A DNA stretch of 64,000 nt from Helianthus annuus (GCF_002127325.2 NC_035444.2:38289140-38353139); one strand, 5' to 3'. Positions 23,445 through 34,452 are shown, counted from the stretch's first letter. Numbers and translations: made by a program. The notes: a model not told the origin generated them from the letters alone.

Positions 23445-26400
23445 TGTCACACCCCGATTTCCACGTGTATCACCGGTGGGCCCGGTGGGGGATTACCGTG
23501 ACGTAGTTGGCAACAATATAGTCAAACCACACAATTATATAAATGCACAGCGGAAGCTTAAAGATAAATATATACTTCAATCTCTGGTTGTAATATCAAA
23601 TGTATTACAGAAGTCGAATGTATCCACAGCGGATCAAAATAATAAAATATTGTTCATTCAGATACGGCATCGAGTTTGCGAGACTATTCGTGATGCTTAG
23701 GAAGCTAATACCAGCCAATTTCATATAGTACCTGCACTTAATCTTTTTGGGGAAAATACGTCAGTTTACACTGGTAAATACGTTCAACTGACACATTTGA
23801 AAATGTTTACTAAAATTGATTTGAATGCACAAGGCACAAACTCTTTTATAACTTGGGAAAATTATTAAAATCTTGTGAACGTTTTACATGTTCTTTTATG
23901 CGTTCAGTAGCCCGGGTCGTGCCGGGTTAAAGATTTATAGACGCACCACATTGCGTAAAACCGTAGTATAAAAACCAACGGCTACGTCTTTTAATTTAAT
24001 GTCGACAATGTATACCGGGTGTACGCCTACACCGGGATGTCGATGGTCGTGGCCATTTCGTAAAATGATGCCAAGGATATCCGGGACAACGGTCATTAAA
24101 CCCCCAAAGGCTTTTAAGAAACAAAACTGTTTAAATGAGCCGATCATAATATTTAATTAACCACCTGAACGATGGAAGATATGATGCTCAATCAAGCGGT
24201 AAATATTATACCGTATCCCAAGCCCATATAGGGGAAATAAGTTAAAAGTATTTACCTTTGCAAGTATTATTCCTTAATTTGATTAAAACACCGATAGCTT
24301 TTACTGGGCTCCTAATCTGGAACGAAGGTTTTAATTAACCTCTTAGAATCCTAACGGGTCTTTATATTGGTCGTAGCCTAGACCGGTTGGTTCCGGAAAA
24401 TAAATATGGTTTAATCGCGCGAAAAGGCGAAAACCGAGAATGGAGTGCGATTCTGACCCAACAAGTTCAGAGACTTGTTTTATATGGGTTTAAGGTTCAC
24501 ACTCTGGATTTTGGGGTCCAAATAATATAATTTGACCCGTATCGGCTATTTTATGAAAACTAGTTTCATAAGCCGAACCGTGTGCGCGATAGGCGAAACG
24601 GTTAACCATGAGAGTCTTACGCTTATTTCCTAAGTCAATATGCCTTAAAGAGGTTGTGGTATCAATAGGATACCTTCCGTGATGCCCGTAACGAGTTTAA
24701 GTTAATATTATGCCCCGTAGGGGCTTTTCGGTTATTTTAAAGACTTTTAAAGAGCTTTTCGAGTTCTACAGGAAATATGAGTTTCCCGAACAGTTTATAA
24801 AGTCTAAAATACTTTATTTATTATTCAAAATCAGTAGCCACTGGAATCGGGTCAAAAGACCTTGTAGAACTCAAGTTTTGGCCGAAAATGGCATATTCGG
24901 TATTTACCGAACCGTAGCCATAACCGCAGGTTATGAGCAAGGTAAAAATTATTAAAATTCTTTAAAATTCCCAAAATATTATTTTACAACAGTGGGTAAA
25001 AGTTTTGGTGACGAAATCTTGGTTTAGATGGGCGTTATGCTAATTGCGCCGTTTATTACAAAAGTTTACTTTAATCGCGCTATTTAGCATAACTCTCATT
25101 CTAGACCTCGGATTGACGTGAAACTTTAAGGACATGCTTATAATTTAGTAAGCAAGGTTATGGTCCGTTCACGTGTCCGAAATACTCGTTTTATTTTTAA
25201 AAGGCCGTTACGGTTAACTTTTAGGCGATTAACGGAAATGCGTAAAAGACTCGGACAAATCATGAACCGATCACAGAGGTCTATACCATCATGTAACCTG
25301 GTCCTAAGAGAGTCCTAAGGCATATCTACACCTCACTAAAACGGGTCAGAACTGAAGTCAAAGCAAAAGTCAAACTTTTGCGACATTCGGCTCCGAACCG
25401 GTTCAATATAGCAAATGATCGATTCAAACGAGCGCAAACAAGTTTATATACTTAATATCATGTTTTATGAGTGTCTAAACAGGTTTCATAGCATATATAT
25501 TACAGATTATGCATAAATCGTAAAAGTAGCTTTCTGTTGACTTTTTAACCGCACGTTTGACTCGACATTTGACATAGTTAGAGTGGTGATCAGAGGGAAC
25601 CCTTTTAGAGGTTTATTACCCAAATAAATACCATCTCATAATCACCTTTGATTCGTCGTAAGACAGAACCATCACGGATTTATTTTAAAGTCAAACCGTA
25701 TTTACGACGGTTTGGTTTCTAGTGATTTGCTAAGCATAAATTGAACTACAAAGGAACTAAGCAACTTACAGAAGTTGAGACTTGATTATAGAGCAGAGAA
25801 GAAGACTTGAAAGCTCTTGGAATGGTCAGATGAGTGAGTTTGTGTTGTGTTGTGGTGAAAGTTGTGAGCATGAGCATGGTATTTATAGCCAAGACCAAGC
25901 CCTTAGATCATTACACAACACTCTACAACTGATATGGGATGAATGGCATGTGTCCTATAGGCTTATGGGTCGAGTAGGGGGCAACCATACCTCTGAAAAA
26001 CCCATTACTTCATGTTTGGCCGCTTAAAACAGCCAACAGCCACATTTCTGTCGCTGGGCGCTGCTTACGGACCGTATGGCTTCGGCCTTGCGGTCCGTAA
26101 GCCATAGGCGGATCACAGCAATCATTCCCCCTCCTTACGGTCCGTAAGGCATACCCTTTACGGTCCGTAAGGGGTTAAAATTAAATCTTTTTCAAATCTT
26201 TTTGTAATGATTAAAAATCCTGGTAATTAATTACCTGACCTTTCGGGTTTGAAGAGGTAACTTTGCGATAAGGCCCTCGATTAATTACGATTAGGGACCT
26301 CGCGTTATTTACCCGTATTGTTAAGCCCCTGGTTAATTCATTTATTATTCAGAAGGACTTAGTTTATATTATTGACGCTTTTAACCCTTCTCCTACGAAT

Positions 26401-26795
26401 TCGATCGTAACTTTCCCGTTTCATAACGAAACTTCGCGAAGTTCATGTATTATATTCTAGTGAGTGTATAACATCGTTACAAAGTCTTGGGAACGTTAAA
26501 GGGTCACTCAGAGGTATAATTTAAACATGTTGACACAGTTAACCCCTGTAGCTTGTAATCTCTCACTTTCTTTCGCGTTTCGCTTCCGTACGATCTATGA
26601 TTTATTCGTTTGAAGGTTCAATCATTATTTAGGGTTACTATACCGTATATTTACCCTTGTTGACATTTATAACCCTTGAATTTACATACTTTCAAGGTTT
26701 GTCAAAATTAGTCCTTTATTTAATATCAATGCCACGTGTAATCAATTGACACGTGTTAACACATTATTGGACACAAAAATTCGAGGTGTTACATA
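23445..26795 (-). mobile_element. Solo LTR of the same long-LTR Gypsy family (3,351 bp)
   Basis: On the minus strand it begins TGTAACACCTCGAATTTTTG and ends GGGGTGTGACA, with TSD TATAG at 23440-23444 and 26796-26800. No interior, primer site or polypurine tract is present, so LTR-LTR recombination removed the rest. Many ordered words match the LTRs at 11268 and 19854, but divergence is much higher. It carries a TATAAATA box on the minus strand at 25880-25887. It inserted within the CCHC knuckle codons of copia gag. Confidence 0.93.
26060..26172. repeat. Cluster of TTACGG(T/A)CCGTAA palindromes in the solo LTR
   Basis: Four copies or half copies of a 12-14 bp palindrome centred on GGTCC/GGACC occur at about 26064, 26090, 26134 and 26158. 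They lie about 180 bp upstream of the LTR's TATA box on the minus strand. A short repeated palindrome there could bind a dimeric factor, but that is inference. Confidence 0.6.
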
Positions 26796-27541
26796 TAGCA
26801 TTGAATTTGTCCATAATTTCTACCTCTTCCCCTACTTCTTCCTCTACCGGTGTTGTCTGATCTGAAAGATCTTGACCGATCTTGATTTGCATTCTGTACT
26901 TGAAATACTTGTTCCATTGGAACGTCATCGTATTGTTTAAGTCTCCATTTATGAGACTGTAATATTCCGAGTAATTCTTTAGTGGTTATAGCGGACAGAT
27001 CTTTGGATTCTTCTATTGCTACTACCACCGATTCATATTTTCGTGTTAAACTACGAAGTATTTTCTCAATAATTCGTTGTTCGGTGATATTTTCCTTATT
27101 TAAACGTAATTGATTAACTATCACCGTTGTTCTATTAACATATTCTTCTATTGTTTCACTGTCTTTCATTCTTAACGCATCGAATTCACATCTTAAAGTT
27201 TGGAGTTTTACCGTCTTGACTCTGTGTTCCCCTCGGTAAGCCTTATGAAGAATATCCCATGCTTCCTTTGACATTTTGCTTGTTGCAATTCGTTCAAATA
27301 CTGTATCATTGACCGCTTGAAACATGATATGCAGGGCCTTCTTGTCTTTCTTAACGGTTTCTTTGTGATTATTCCGATCACTCTCCGATGCTCCGGCAGC
27401 GGGTTCTCTATATCCTTCTTCTACAATTGTCCACAGATCTTGAGATTCCAACAACATCTTCATCTGTATATGCCAGTGGAAGTAATTTTGTCCCAATAAT
27501 TTTGGGATTTGAGTTTGAATTCCTCCATTCATTGTTGTCAT
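26796..27541 (-). pseudogene. Copia gag, cut by the solo LTR
   Basis: The ATG at 27541 starts a 250-residue frame of copia Gag type: IPKLLGQNYFHWHIQMKMLL, then QDLWTIVEEGY, WDILHKAYRGEHRVK, LQTLRCEFDALRMKDSETIEEY and RIIEKILRSLTRKYESVV. A glycine and arginine-rich stretch (GRGRSRGRGRNYG) ends in the first cysteine of a CCHC knuckle, where the solo LTR is inserted. The rest of the knuckle is at 23444. Gag assembles cytoplasmic particles. The start is supported by its position about 60 bp downstream of the primer site. Confidence 0.93.
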
Positions 27542-27601
27542 TTTGATTGAATAAACTGATGGATTTCGAGTATTTTAATTTATCGAGTTCTGGATCGATG
27601 T

Positions 27602-27614
27602 GGCTCTGATACCA
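27602..27614 (-). other. Primer binding site of the copia element
   Basis: The minus strand reads TGGTATCAGAGCC, three bases after the 5' LTR end. It is complementary to initiator methionine tRNA. Confidence 0.9.
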
Positions 27615-27617
27615 CTT

Positions 27618-27839
27618 TAATAGATCAGATATGCAGATTAGGGTTTGAGTGTATTGAATATTGATGTTCGTATTCGAATTGGTGAATCACCAGAATTGTT
27701 ACAGGAATGTATATATACATGACGACAGATTTGATAACCGCCCACACTTATGATATCTAACTATAATACTAATAATGTTACATATTATTCTAACATCATG
27801 AAATATTATATCTAGCTTATAATCCTAATCCTTCTAATA
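27618..27839 (-). repeat. 5' LTR of the copia element (222 bp)
   Basis: Pairs with 8072-8289; the few differences include CTAACTATAATAC here versus CTATAATAC there. It is followed by AACCC (27840-27844), the right copy of the target duplication. Confidence 0.92.
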
Positions 27840-27913
27840 AACCCTGGATCTATGTTGATACTTGATATAGACCGCAAATAAAGTACAACAATGACCAACC
27901 CAAGGTCCGTTAC

Positions 27914-28831
27914 CAGGGTCGTCTTCGAAAATCACAAAAAAAAAAAAAAAAAAAAAAAACTTTGGCCCTGTTCGAGATAAAAAATTTGGGCCCTATTCGC
28001 AAATCTTCGTATAATATAAACTCATCAATCATTCAATCATTTAATCAAATATATAAATACTAAAAACCCATAATACTATGATAATTGTTACGAAATAGAT
28101 AAAACAAATTAACAAAAATAATGTAGCAAAAATGATCAAATTATCGAACCTACTTGCTAAGCGAACAGTGTGGTTCTTCATCTACGTTCACATCTTCACC
28201 CACATTATCGTCACTCAAGTTAGAACTAAAATTTTGAGTTTCTTTTGAAAAAAAAATTGTGTATTCGGTTTTTCTTTACTTCGTTCGCCTTTCTTTTCTC
28301 TTCCTCTAGCTTCCTCTTCTTACGTTTTTGATGGTCGGATAGGTGTTTGTATTTAGGAACGGGAGGCATAATTTCTAAATATTAACAAAAAAACATTCAT
28401 TCAATCACATGAAGTTTTATAGCATATAAAATCAGAATCACACATATTAATATATTATGAAATAAAAAACGTATGACATCAAAAACATATGAAATCTAAA
28501 CGACAAAAACATATGATCGACGTTTTGTTTCCAGTTTCCCTCGTCCCAATTCCCTATGCGATATACTATACTGCCTGTGACAGTGCGACGTTTTGTTTCC
28601 TTTCCATGATCTAGCAGGCCTTTATTTTTGTTTAGACTAGTCACGTGGGCTTGTTAATTGGGCCTTTTTTATAACTTTTAAATAGGCCCTTTGTTAAAAA
28701 AACTTTAGGTCTTTTAGCAGACTCTTATTTATACAAACATCCACGATTTTATATATATATATATATATATATAATTTTAAAAATTTTTCAGGCCTTATAT
28801 TGATTTAGGCCCTGATCTCAGACACCCTCTG
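27914..28831 (-). mobile_element. Possible non-autonomous hAT element with a transposase N-terminal scrap
   Basis: The left end reads CAGGGTCGTCTTCGA. The right end, on the minus strand, reads CAGAGGGTGTCTGAGA, a loose inverted match typical of CAG-starting hAT ends. Inside, GGCCC words lie near both ends. A 47-codon minus-strand frame (28226-28369) starts MPPVPKYK and contains HQKRKKRKLEEEKRK, the charged N-terminus typical of plant TTF-finger hAT transposases. The 8 bp flanks do not match, so the ends may be wrong or decayed. A 24-base A run (about 27937-27960) and a TA tract near 28750 are also present. Confidence 0.4.
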
Positions 28832-29148
28832 CACCCCTGATAGATGGCCCTCTCCATTACAAAGGGTTTTAGTTAATTCCAACTAGAATGATTTAAGATA
28901 ATTTCAGTTTAGACCATGGTAGAAACTGAAGGCTGTTTTGTTTATAGATATCTTTTTAACAAGACGGAAGTTTTATGGAATTGGATTTGAAATCGGTAAC
29001 GGTAATTGGAATTTGAAGAAATTATAATCTATCAAAAGAATTTTAATTTGTAATACATTTCGATAGCAAACTAATCATATTTTTTTTATAAAGTTGGAAA
29101 GTGGTGGCGGCAACCAGAGACGTGGTCATGGCGATGTCCATATTGTTA

Positions 29149-29484
29149 GGGTGTAAGGGGTGCTCACCTAAGAGGTGAGTCCCCTCTCTTACGCCAAACC
29201 AATACTCGTGTGCCACGTCAACTCCCCTCTTAAACCCCCCTAACACCCTAAATTGATGGCGGCACTCCCCTCTTAGGTGACTTGGTTTTTTATTAAAAAA
29301 AAAAAAAGCAAGAAAATCTCTCACTGGTCCACTCATCCTCTCTCCTCCCTCTCTCCTCCCCCTCTCTTCGGTGAATCCCCACCCATTTCACTCCCCTAAA
29401 CCACTCACCTAAGGGATGGCGGCGGTGTTCCCCTTAGGTGAATGTAGTCACCGAATGCACTCACCGAATACACCCTGTGCACCC
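29149..29484. mobile_element. Tourist-like MITE (336 bp, TSD TTA)
   Basis: TTA at 29146-29148 and 29485-29487 flank an element starting GGGTGTAAGGGGTG and ending, in reverse complement, GGGTGCACAGGGTG. The 3 bp TTA duplication and GGG-start are typical of PIF/Harbinger MITEs. Internal CACCTAAG and GGTGA words recur in both orientations. It encodes nothing. Confidence 0.65.
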
Positions 29485-29487
29485 TTA

Positions 29488-31440
29488 GGTTATGGGGTAT
29501 GGTTCCCCTTCCCCCAAATATACCTCAAGTATACCTCGGCATCACATCACTCTCTCTTTCACCTTATCATCCTCCCCAAACATGAGGTGTGGTTTCCGTT
29601 TCTTTCCCCTTCCCCCTTCTATTTTTTATGAATTTTTCTAAATAGCTAAATTCTATAAAATATAAAAAGTTTTCATTAACTTAAAAAAGAAAATACATAG
29701 CCTAAAAAAAGACATAATTTAAAAAATAATTGTTTAAAAAAATACATAATTTAAAAAAAAATAAACTAGAACCCACTTCCACTTCCTCCTAGCTATTTCT
29801 TAGCATCTCGTCCTTATTCTTGAAATAACCGCACGATCTCGTTCTGGTAGGCCTTCGACGTCGGTTCTCATGAGTTGGAACTCTTTAGTTTCTTTGAACT
29901 TGTAGATCAAATTCGAGTCGCCTCTTATCAAACTCAAGCCACTTCTTTTCCATCACCACCGCTACTTCCTTTTCTTTCTCTTTTTTTTTTTGTACCTATC
30001 CTCTTGTATTCCCATAAAATGGTTGAATTTTTGTAGCCTTGTATCAAGTTTTGATACGTCACTCGAGTTCGTTCCCTTTGAACTCGAAGCCTTCTCAGCA
30101 ACTGTTTTTTTAGCACGATCATTTCCAATTGGCTGCTTTGATTCAGGGGTTGGAGCTTCATCTTCGAACTCGGGATCATTGTTTATATTGATAGCACAAC
30201 GTGCATCAAAACCACATGCACTATAACTCCCGATGCAGTTGTTTTAGATCTTTTCGCTTATGATACCTCATTAGGCACCACTTTCCACTTCTCACATTTT
30301 CTTAATATTTCATACGCCCTCATCTAATGCCACGAAACATGTTTCTTGGTGTATCTATCAATAGCCAACGACAAAACACTTGCATCATTTTTACCACTTG
30401 GACGATTGTTCCATGCATGTTGATATATACCCGCAAACAAACCAATTTTTGCGTTCATCTCTCTATATTTTGAACTAACGGAATGGGGTCGTTGTACCAA
30501 TTGGAAAAATTCTTTACAAACTTGGTTATAAAAGCCTTCACTTTTTCAATCAGTGGCTACACATTAAAATTTAAAAATATAATCATTGTTTAGAAATAAA
30601 ATACAAAAATTAATTTTAATACTTTATTTAAAAACAAATTTAAAATTATACCTATAATCGGATTGGTATAAGCTTTTATCAACGCTCGTGCAAGCTCTCA
30701 ACTCGTCCGGAGTCCCAGGAATGCTTTGCGCCTTTCCGTTTCCCTCTTCTTGAGCTTGTGCTTGGTTTCCTTCTTGTGCTCGTTTTTTTACCTTTCTTAG
30801 CCTTCATGGTATGCAGTTGCGTTTTGGATATAACATCGTCGTCTACGGCTAAAGAAAGCAAATCGTGCTCGGGTGCGATTTGAGTCAACAGTTGGGACAA
30901 TGGCATTTGTAGTGCTTGTGATTGCATTTGCATAGCATGGTGTGATTGTTGGTATTGCATTTGCCAAGCGTTTTGAGGTTGGCTAAAACTGCCAAACGAA
31001 TATTGATCAATTGATGTCGTGGGGTATACGAATGGGGATTGGGTTGAGGGAGTAGCGGGTGTGTTGGGAAAGAATGGAGACAGATTCGGTCGGCTAGTGT
31101 CCATTTTTTTTTTGGTATAAAATGAAAGTTGGTAAAGAGATTGGAAAAGGACTTGAGTTTTTTATTTTTAAAATTGATAAAAGGGGTTTAAATAGGAATT
31201 TATTAATTAATTTAAGTTTTCTTTTTGACCGTTGGCAACGGATATAAAACGGTTGGATTTTTTTTCATTGGGGGAAGAACGGGGTTAGTCCCCGAGCTCA
31301 CCGAAAACTCGACCGGGGGTTTGGGGGGGGGGGGGGGGGTGGTTCCCCAAAGGGGAAACCATCCACATCAGCTTCCCGTTGATGTCCATGAGACAACACA
31401 CCACCGTCTTACGATGGTGGTAACGACGAGCTGTTGAATT
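29488..31440 (-). mobile_element. PIF/Harbinger-derived region, boundaries approximate
   Basis: The left side reads GGGGTATGGTTCCCCTTCC. Near 31340-31375 the right side holds the complementary word order GGTTCCCC-AAAGGGGAAACCATCC, suggesting decayed terminal inverted repeats. Between them lies a relic of the Harbinger accessory protein (29800-31104). No transposase with a DDE motif was seen. A run of 17 G bases lies at 31323-31339. Confidence 0.4.
29800..31104 (-). pseudogene. PIF/Harbinger accessory (SANT/NAM-associated type) protein relic
   Basis: On the minus strand from 31104, a 141-codon frame is rich in serine, proline and glutamine (NAWQMQYQQSHHAMQMQSQA) and then basic (KAKKGKKTSTRRKPSTSSRR). 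After a frameshift near 30700 it reads ELARALIKAYTNPIIG, then a GTATAA donor. A second exon from about 30555 has MNAKIGLFAGIYQHAWNNRP, SGKNDASV and YEILRKCEKWKVVP, with stops. This layout is that of the Myb/SANT-like ORF 1 of plant PIF/Harbinger transposons, which helps the transposase enter the nucleus and bind DNA. Stops and shifts make it a pseudogene. Confidence 0.6.
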
Positions 31441-31834
31441 CATTTACTTGAGGAACTTAGTCCGGTCATATTATTCTTTAAATATATATCTCAATTCCTA
31501 TGATTTCTAAAAGGTAAGAAATAGAATTCAGAATTCAACTTTACTGAATTTCAAACGTACGACATATAAAAGAAAGGTTGTTTGGGAAAAAAAGGAGATA
31601 CCTACGTTATTGTAGAGAACTACGTTATTGTAGAGAAAAGAATGGTCCTAGAGATGAGAGTGGGGTGAGAAGTTTAGGAAGAGGCATTTCCACAATTTTA
31701 TAAAGGAACGTAAAGTATTATATATTTATGCTTTATATCAAATCATTAAAGTAAAATATTAATTTGTTTTAAGCAACAGACTTAGACATATGATTGTTTA
31801 AAAATCTTGTGATTTAATATCTCTCACCGTTTAA

Positions 31835-32152
31835 GGGGAGGGGGGTGGTTCACTAGTGATAGAATTCTATCACTCATAAGCACCAATCAAGGTCTGCCAT
31901 GTCATCGACCATTTTTCCATCACTCACAACCTTTTTTAGTGGAGGTGGTCATCACTCATCACTACACCCAACAATTTTCCCCCAACCAACAATTCCACTC
32001 ACAAAACCAACCCATCACGCGTTGAAAATATAACGAAAATGGATTTTCGTTAACATATAACGCGTTATATGTTTTAGTGGGGGTGGGAGAATTGTTTTAT
32101 CACGTGTTGTTGTTCCATTCCGTGATACTATCACGGACGAGCCCGTCCACCC
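31835..32152. mobile_element. Tourist-like MITE (318 bp, TSD TAA)
   Basis: TAA at 31832-31834 and 32153-32155 flank an element starting GGGGAGGGGGGTGG. In reverse complement it ends GGGTGGACGGGC, followed in both arms by GTGATAG-ATCAC. The centre holds a palindromic AACATATAACGCGTTATATG stretch. No coding content. Confidence 0.55.
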
Positions 32153-32654
32153 TAATATAGATTAACTCACTAAAAACAAGGCTGGTTTGGCTCGATTTCA
32201 CTATGCTTGAGCGGAAGTTACCTTGTTCGTATAAATGCTCACGTTGATTTAGCTTGAGCTTACTGTTACTGGTTTATATTAATGGTTGATTAGATGGTAG
32301 CTCACTCGTATAAAAGCTCAAGTTGATTGGTTTGAGTAACTCCCTCATTAACTCGTAGAAATTAGAGTATTAGTTCATTTATTTTATATATTAATAGTTT
32401 GGTATTTCATTAGTTTAGCCATGTATGTTTTAATGATATTGTTAATTTGTTATTTGAGCATTTTATTGAGGAAAACATACAAAATCTTTATAACTGGTAA
32501 AACTGAGTGAACTGGTTGAGTATTGAGCTGATAAGAGTTGGAGACGAGCCGGATCCAAACTCAATTTCTTACTTAACTGGTTGGAAGTGTTGATCACCAG
32601 AGCTGGTTTGGCTCGCATTATTAGTGGTTCGAGTCAGAGTGATTTTTTTTTCAT
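32153..32654. other. Intergenic DNA, no gene recognised
   Basis: Contains loose repeats of GGCTCG, AGCTTGAGC and TATAAA-GCTCA-GTTGATT around 32180-32340. They resemble the interior of decayed MITEs, but no ends were found. Confidence 0.4.
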
Positions 32655-32725
32655 AAAATGTCAGGATTTGAATTCTATTCTTTTCTTTAAGAGACAAGAG
32701 TCTCTACCACTCAGCTATATTATCT
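32655..32725 (-). repeat. tRNA-like relic or SINE head
   Basis: The minus strand reads ATAGCTGAGTGGTAGAGA (box A-like, 32701-32718) and, about 30 nt further, AATTCAAATCC (box B-like, 32664-32674). An A-run follows at about 32643-32650. Spacing fits a tRNA-derived Pol III promoter. The acceptor stem does not pair well, so it is not a working tRNA gene. It may be a SINE head or a retrotransposed tRNA. Confidence 0.45.
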
Positions 32726-33031
32726 TCTTAAACATCATAAGAGTAGATAGGTTTCACGTGCATACATTAAAAGATGAGGTTTTACATGAAATAGTAAACG
32801 ACGTTTAATCCTGTAAATTACTACAAAGAGGGTTTTAACAAGAAAATAGAAATATGTTTGATTTCTATCTTTTCTCTTATTCCATCTTTCAGAAAAAAAG
32901 CAGCCACACTTCTTTTTGACATTAACGTGTCTATTTGAATTACTAACTAATCAAATTTAATGCTCTTTAGAAAAAAAAAATTAAACATAACTTTCAAAAA
33001 TAAGTGATAACATTGATTAGTGGATAATTTA

Positions 33032-33612
33032 TAGGGGTGTTGAAAACCGGATATCCGAAAATTCAGATATCCGAAAATTTGGATATCCGAATTTCGGATA
33101 CCCGAAATTTTCGGATACCAGATTTCACTATCCGAATCCGTATCCAAAATTTCGATCCGAAATTCGGATATCCGAATATCCGAATCCGTATCCGAAATTT
33201 CGATCCGAAATTCGGATATCCGAATTTTCGGATACAGATTCGGATAATGAATCGGATATCCGAAAATCCAACTTTTTATTGAATTTTAATTTTTTTACTA
33301 TTTTTTTCATATTCGGAAACGGATATTTTGGATTGTTTCGGATATCCGAAAATAAGTTTTCGGGTATTTTTTGGATTTTTCGGATATTTCGGATATTTTC
33401 GGATACTTCGGATATTTTCGGATATTCGGATATCCGAAAAAAAAAATGAAAATTAAATTTTTGGATATTTCGGATATCCGAATATCCGAAAATTTTGAAA
33501 ATCACTATCCGAATCTGAAAAATTCGGATATCCGATTGTTCGGATATTTCAGATTCGGATATCGGATATTTCGGATCGGATTTTCGGATACGGATAGTTT
33601 TGAACACCCCTA
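33032..33612. mobile_element. hAT-type MITE built of GGATATCCGAA words (581 bp)
   Basis: Termini are TAGGGGTGTTGAAAAC on the left and TAGGGGTGTTCAAAAC on the right in reverse complement. They are flanked by 8 bp ATAATTTA (33024-33031) and ATAACTTA (33613-33620), seven of eight matching. The interior is a dense field of GGATATCCGAA-like words, palindromic, so both strands read open for long stretches without being genes. Confidence 0.85.
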
Positions 33613-34215
33613 ATAACTTATGTGTTTTTTAAATGACAAGGCTAGTTCTTACTCTATTTTTCCAATATTCCTCCCATATTATTCTTCATTGCTCAGGTGG
33701 ACCCCACCTCTAAGAGGCATATGCCTATACAAGCGGGCTAACCCCACATTGCCATTTTATGTTTAATAGATGTATATTTCATGAATAGAAAAAAAGCTTA
33801 TTGTGAACAGTGTTTTTTTATTTTTTTTTTTCTATATTTCAGTTTCATCTCTTATACACTCAATGGCGGATCTTAGTAGAGAGAGTAGTGGGTGGGCATA
33901 GACCCACCGTACAACTAAGTTTTTTTTCTTTGAAAGTCCTAAGTGCCCAAGGCCACATAGGTGTTTTGTTTGAAAGACACCAACCTAATTCGGATTTGAT
34001 CCCACCTCCCTTCACCGGATCCCACTCTTCTCCTCTTCCCCTTCTAGCCTTCTGTGTTGGCGACTGGCGAGTAATCGAGCATCGGCCATTGTAACTCAAA
34101 ACTCATATTTGGAATTCCAAAGCCATATGAGTAAGTTGGTTGTCTTTGTTGCAGTAGAGTTAACTTTTTGTGAAAGAGATGTCAAAAGGAAAAGTGAATG
34201 ATAAGATTATTTTTG
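33613..34215. other. Intergenic DNA, no gene recognised
   Basis: Contains T-rich tracts and, at about 33862-33960, a GGCGGATCTTAG...GTGGGTGGGCATAG stretch that resembles ends of decayed plant hAT elements. No matching second end was found. Confidence 0.35.
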
Positions 34216-34216
34216 A

Positions 34217-34256
<40 letters not shown>
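34216..34256. repeat. GT/TA microsatellite
   Basis: (GT)n followed by about fourteen TA units, directly upstream of the copia RNase H fragment. Confidence 0.95.
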
Positions 34257-34257
<1 letters not shown>

Positions 34258-34261
<4 letters not shown>

Positions 34262-34452
34262 ATACCATGGTGTTGCCAACGTTGTTGCTGAGGCGGCTTG
34301 GATTCGTAATCTTCTTCTTGAGTTACTTTGTTCAATGTCTCGGGTCACTCTTGCGTTTTGTGATAAAGTCAGTGTCGTATATTTAGCCTCCAACCATGGA
34401 CAACACCAACGCACCAAACATGCGGAATTAGATATACACTTTGTAAGGGCAC
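34258..34452 (+). pseudogene. Copia RNase H fragment, second copia element
   Basis: The plus-strand frame reads GVANVVAEAAWIRNLLLEL, then VTLAFCDKVSVVYLASN, then QHQRTKHAELDIHFVRAL. This is the C-terminal part of a copia RNase H with the conserved tryptophan, CDN-like and RTKH-ELD-HFVR motifs. It is cut at 34452 by the Tat element. The polyprotein tail resumes at 49582 beyond it. Upstream parts are missing. Confidence 0.85.

Larger units (their letters stand above)
8072..27839 (-). mobile_element. Ty1-copia LTR retrotransposon, nested host of two Gypsy-type insertions
   Basis: This is a full-length copia element on the minus strand with LTRs of 218 and 222 bp, a primer binding site, a polypurine tract and TSD AACCC on both sides (8067-8071 and 27840-27844). 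Domain order along the minus strand is gag, CCHC knuckle, protease, integrase, reverse transcriptase, RNase H, which is the copia order. It is interrupted at 11268-23124 and 23445-26795. Removing these insertions leaves about 4.55 kb, a normal copia size. Two frameshifts and one in-frame stop in pol make it inactive. Confidence 0.95.

Noticed and set aside
33037..33613. Open frames on both strands with isoleucine, serine and arginine-rich repeats
   Set aside because: They come from the GGATATCCGAA words of a MITE, which are palindromic and lack stops in several frames.
34216..34256. TA tract as a promoter
   Set aside because: It is a simple GT/TA microsatellite next to a copia fragment, with no associated gene.
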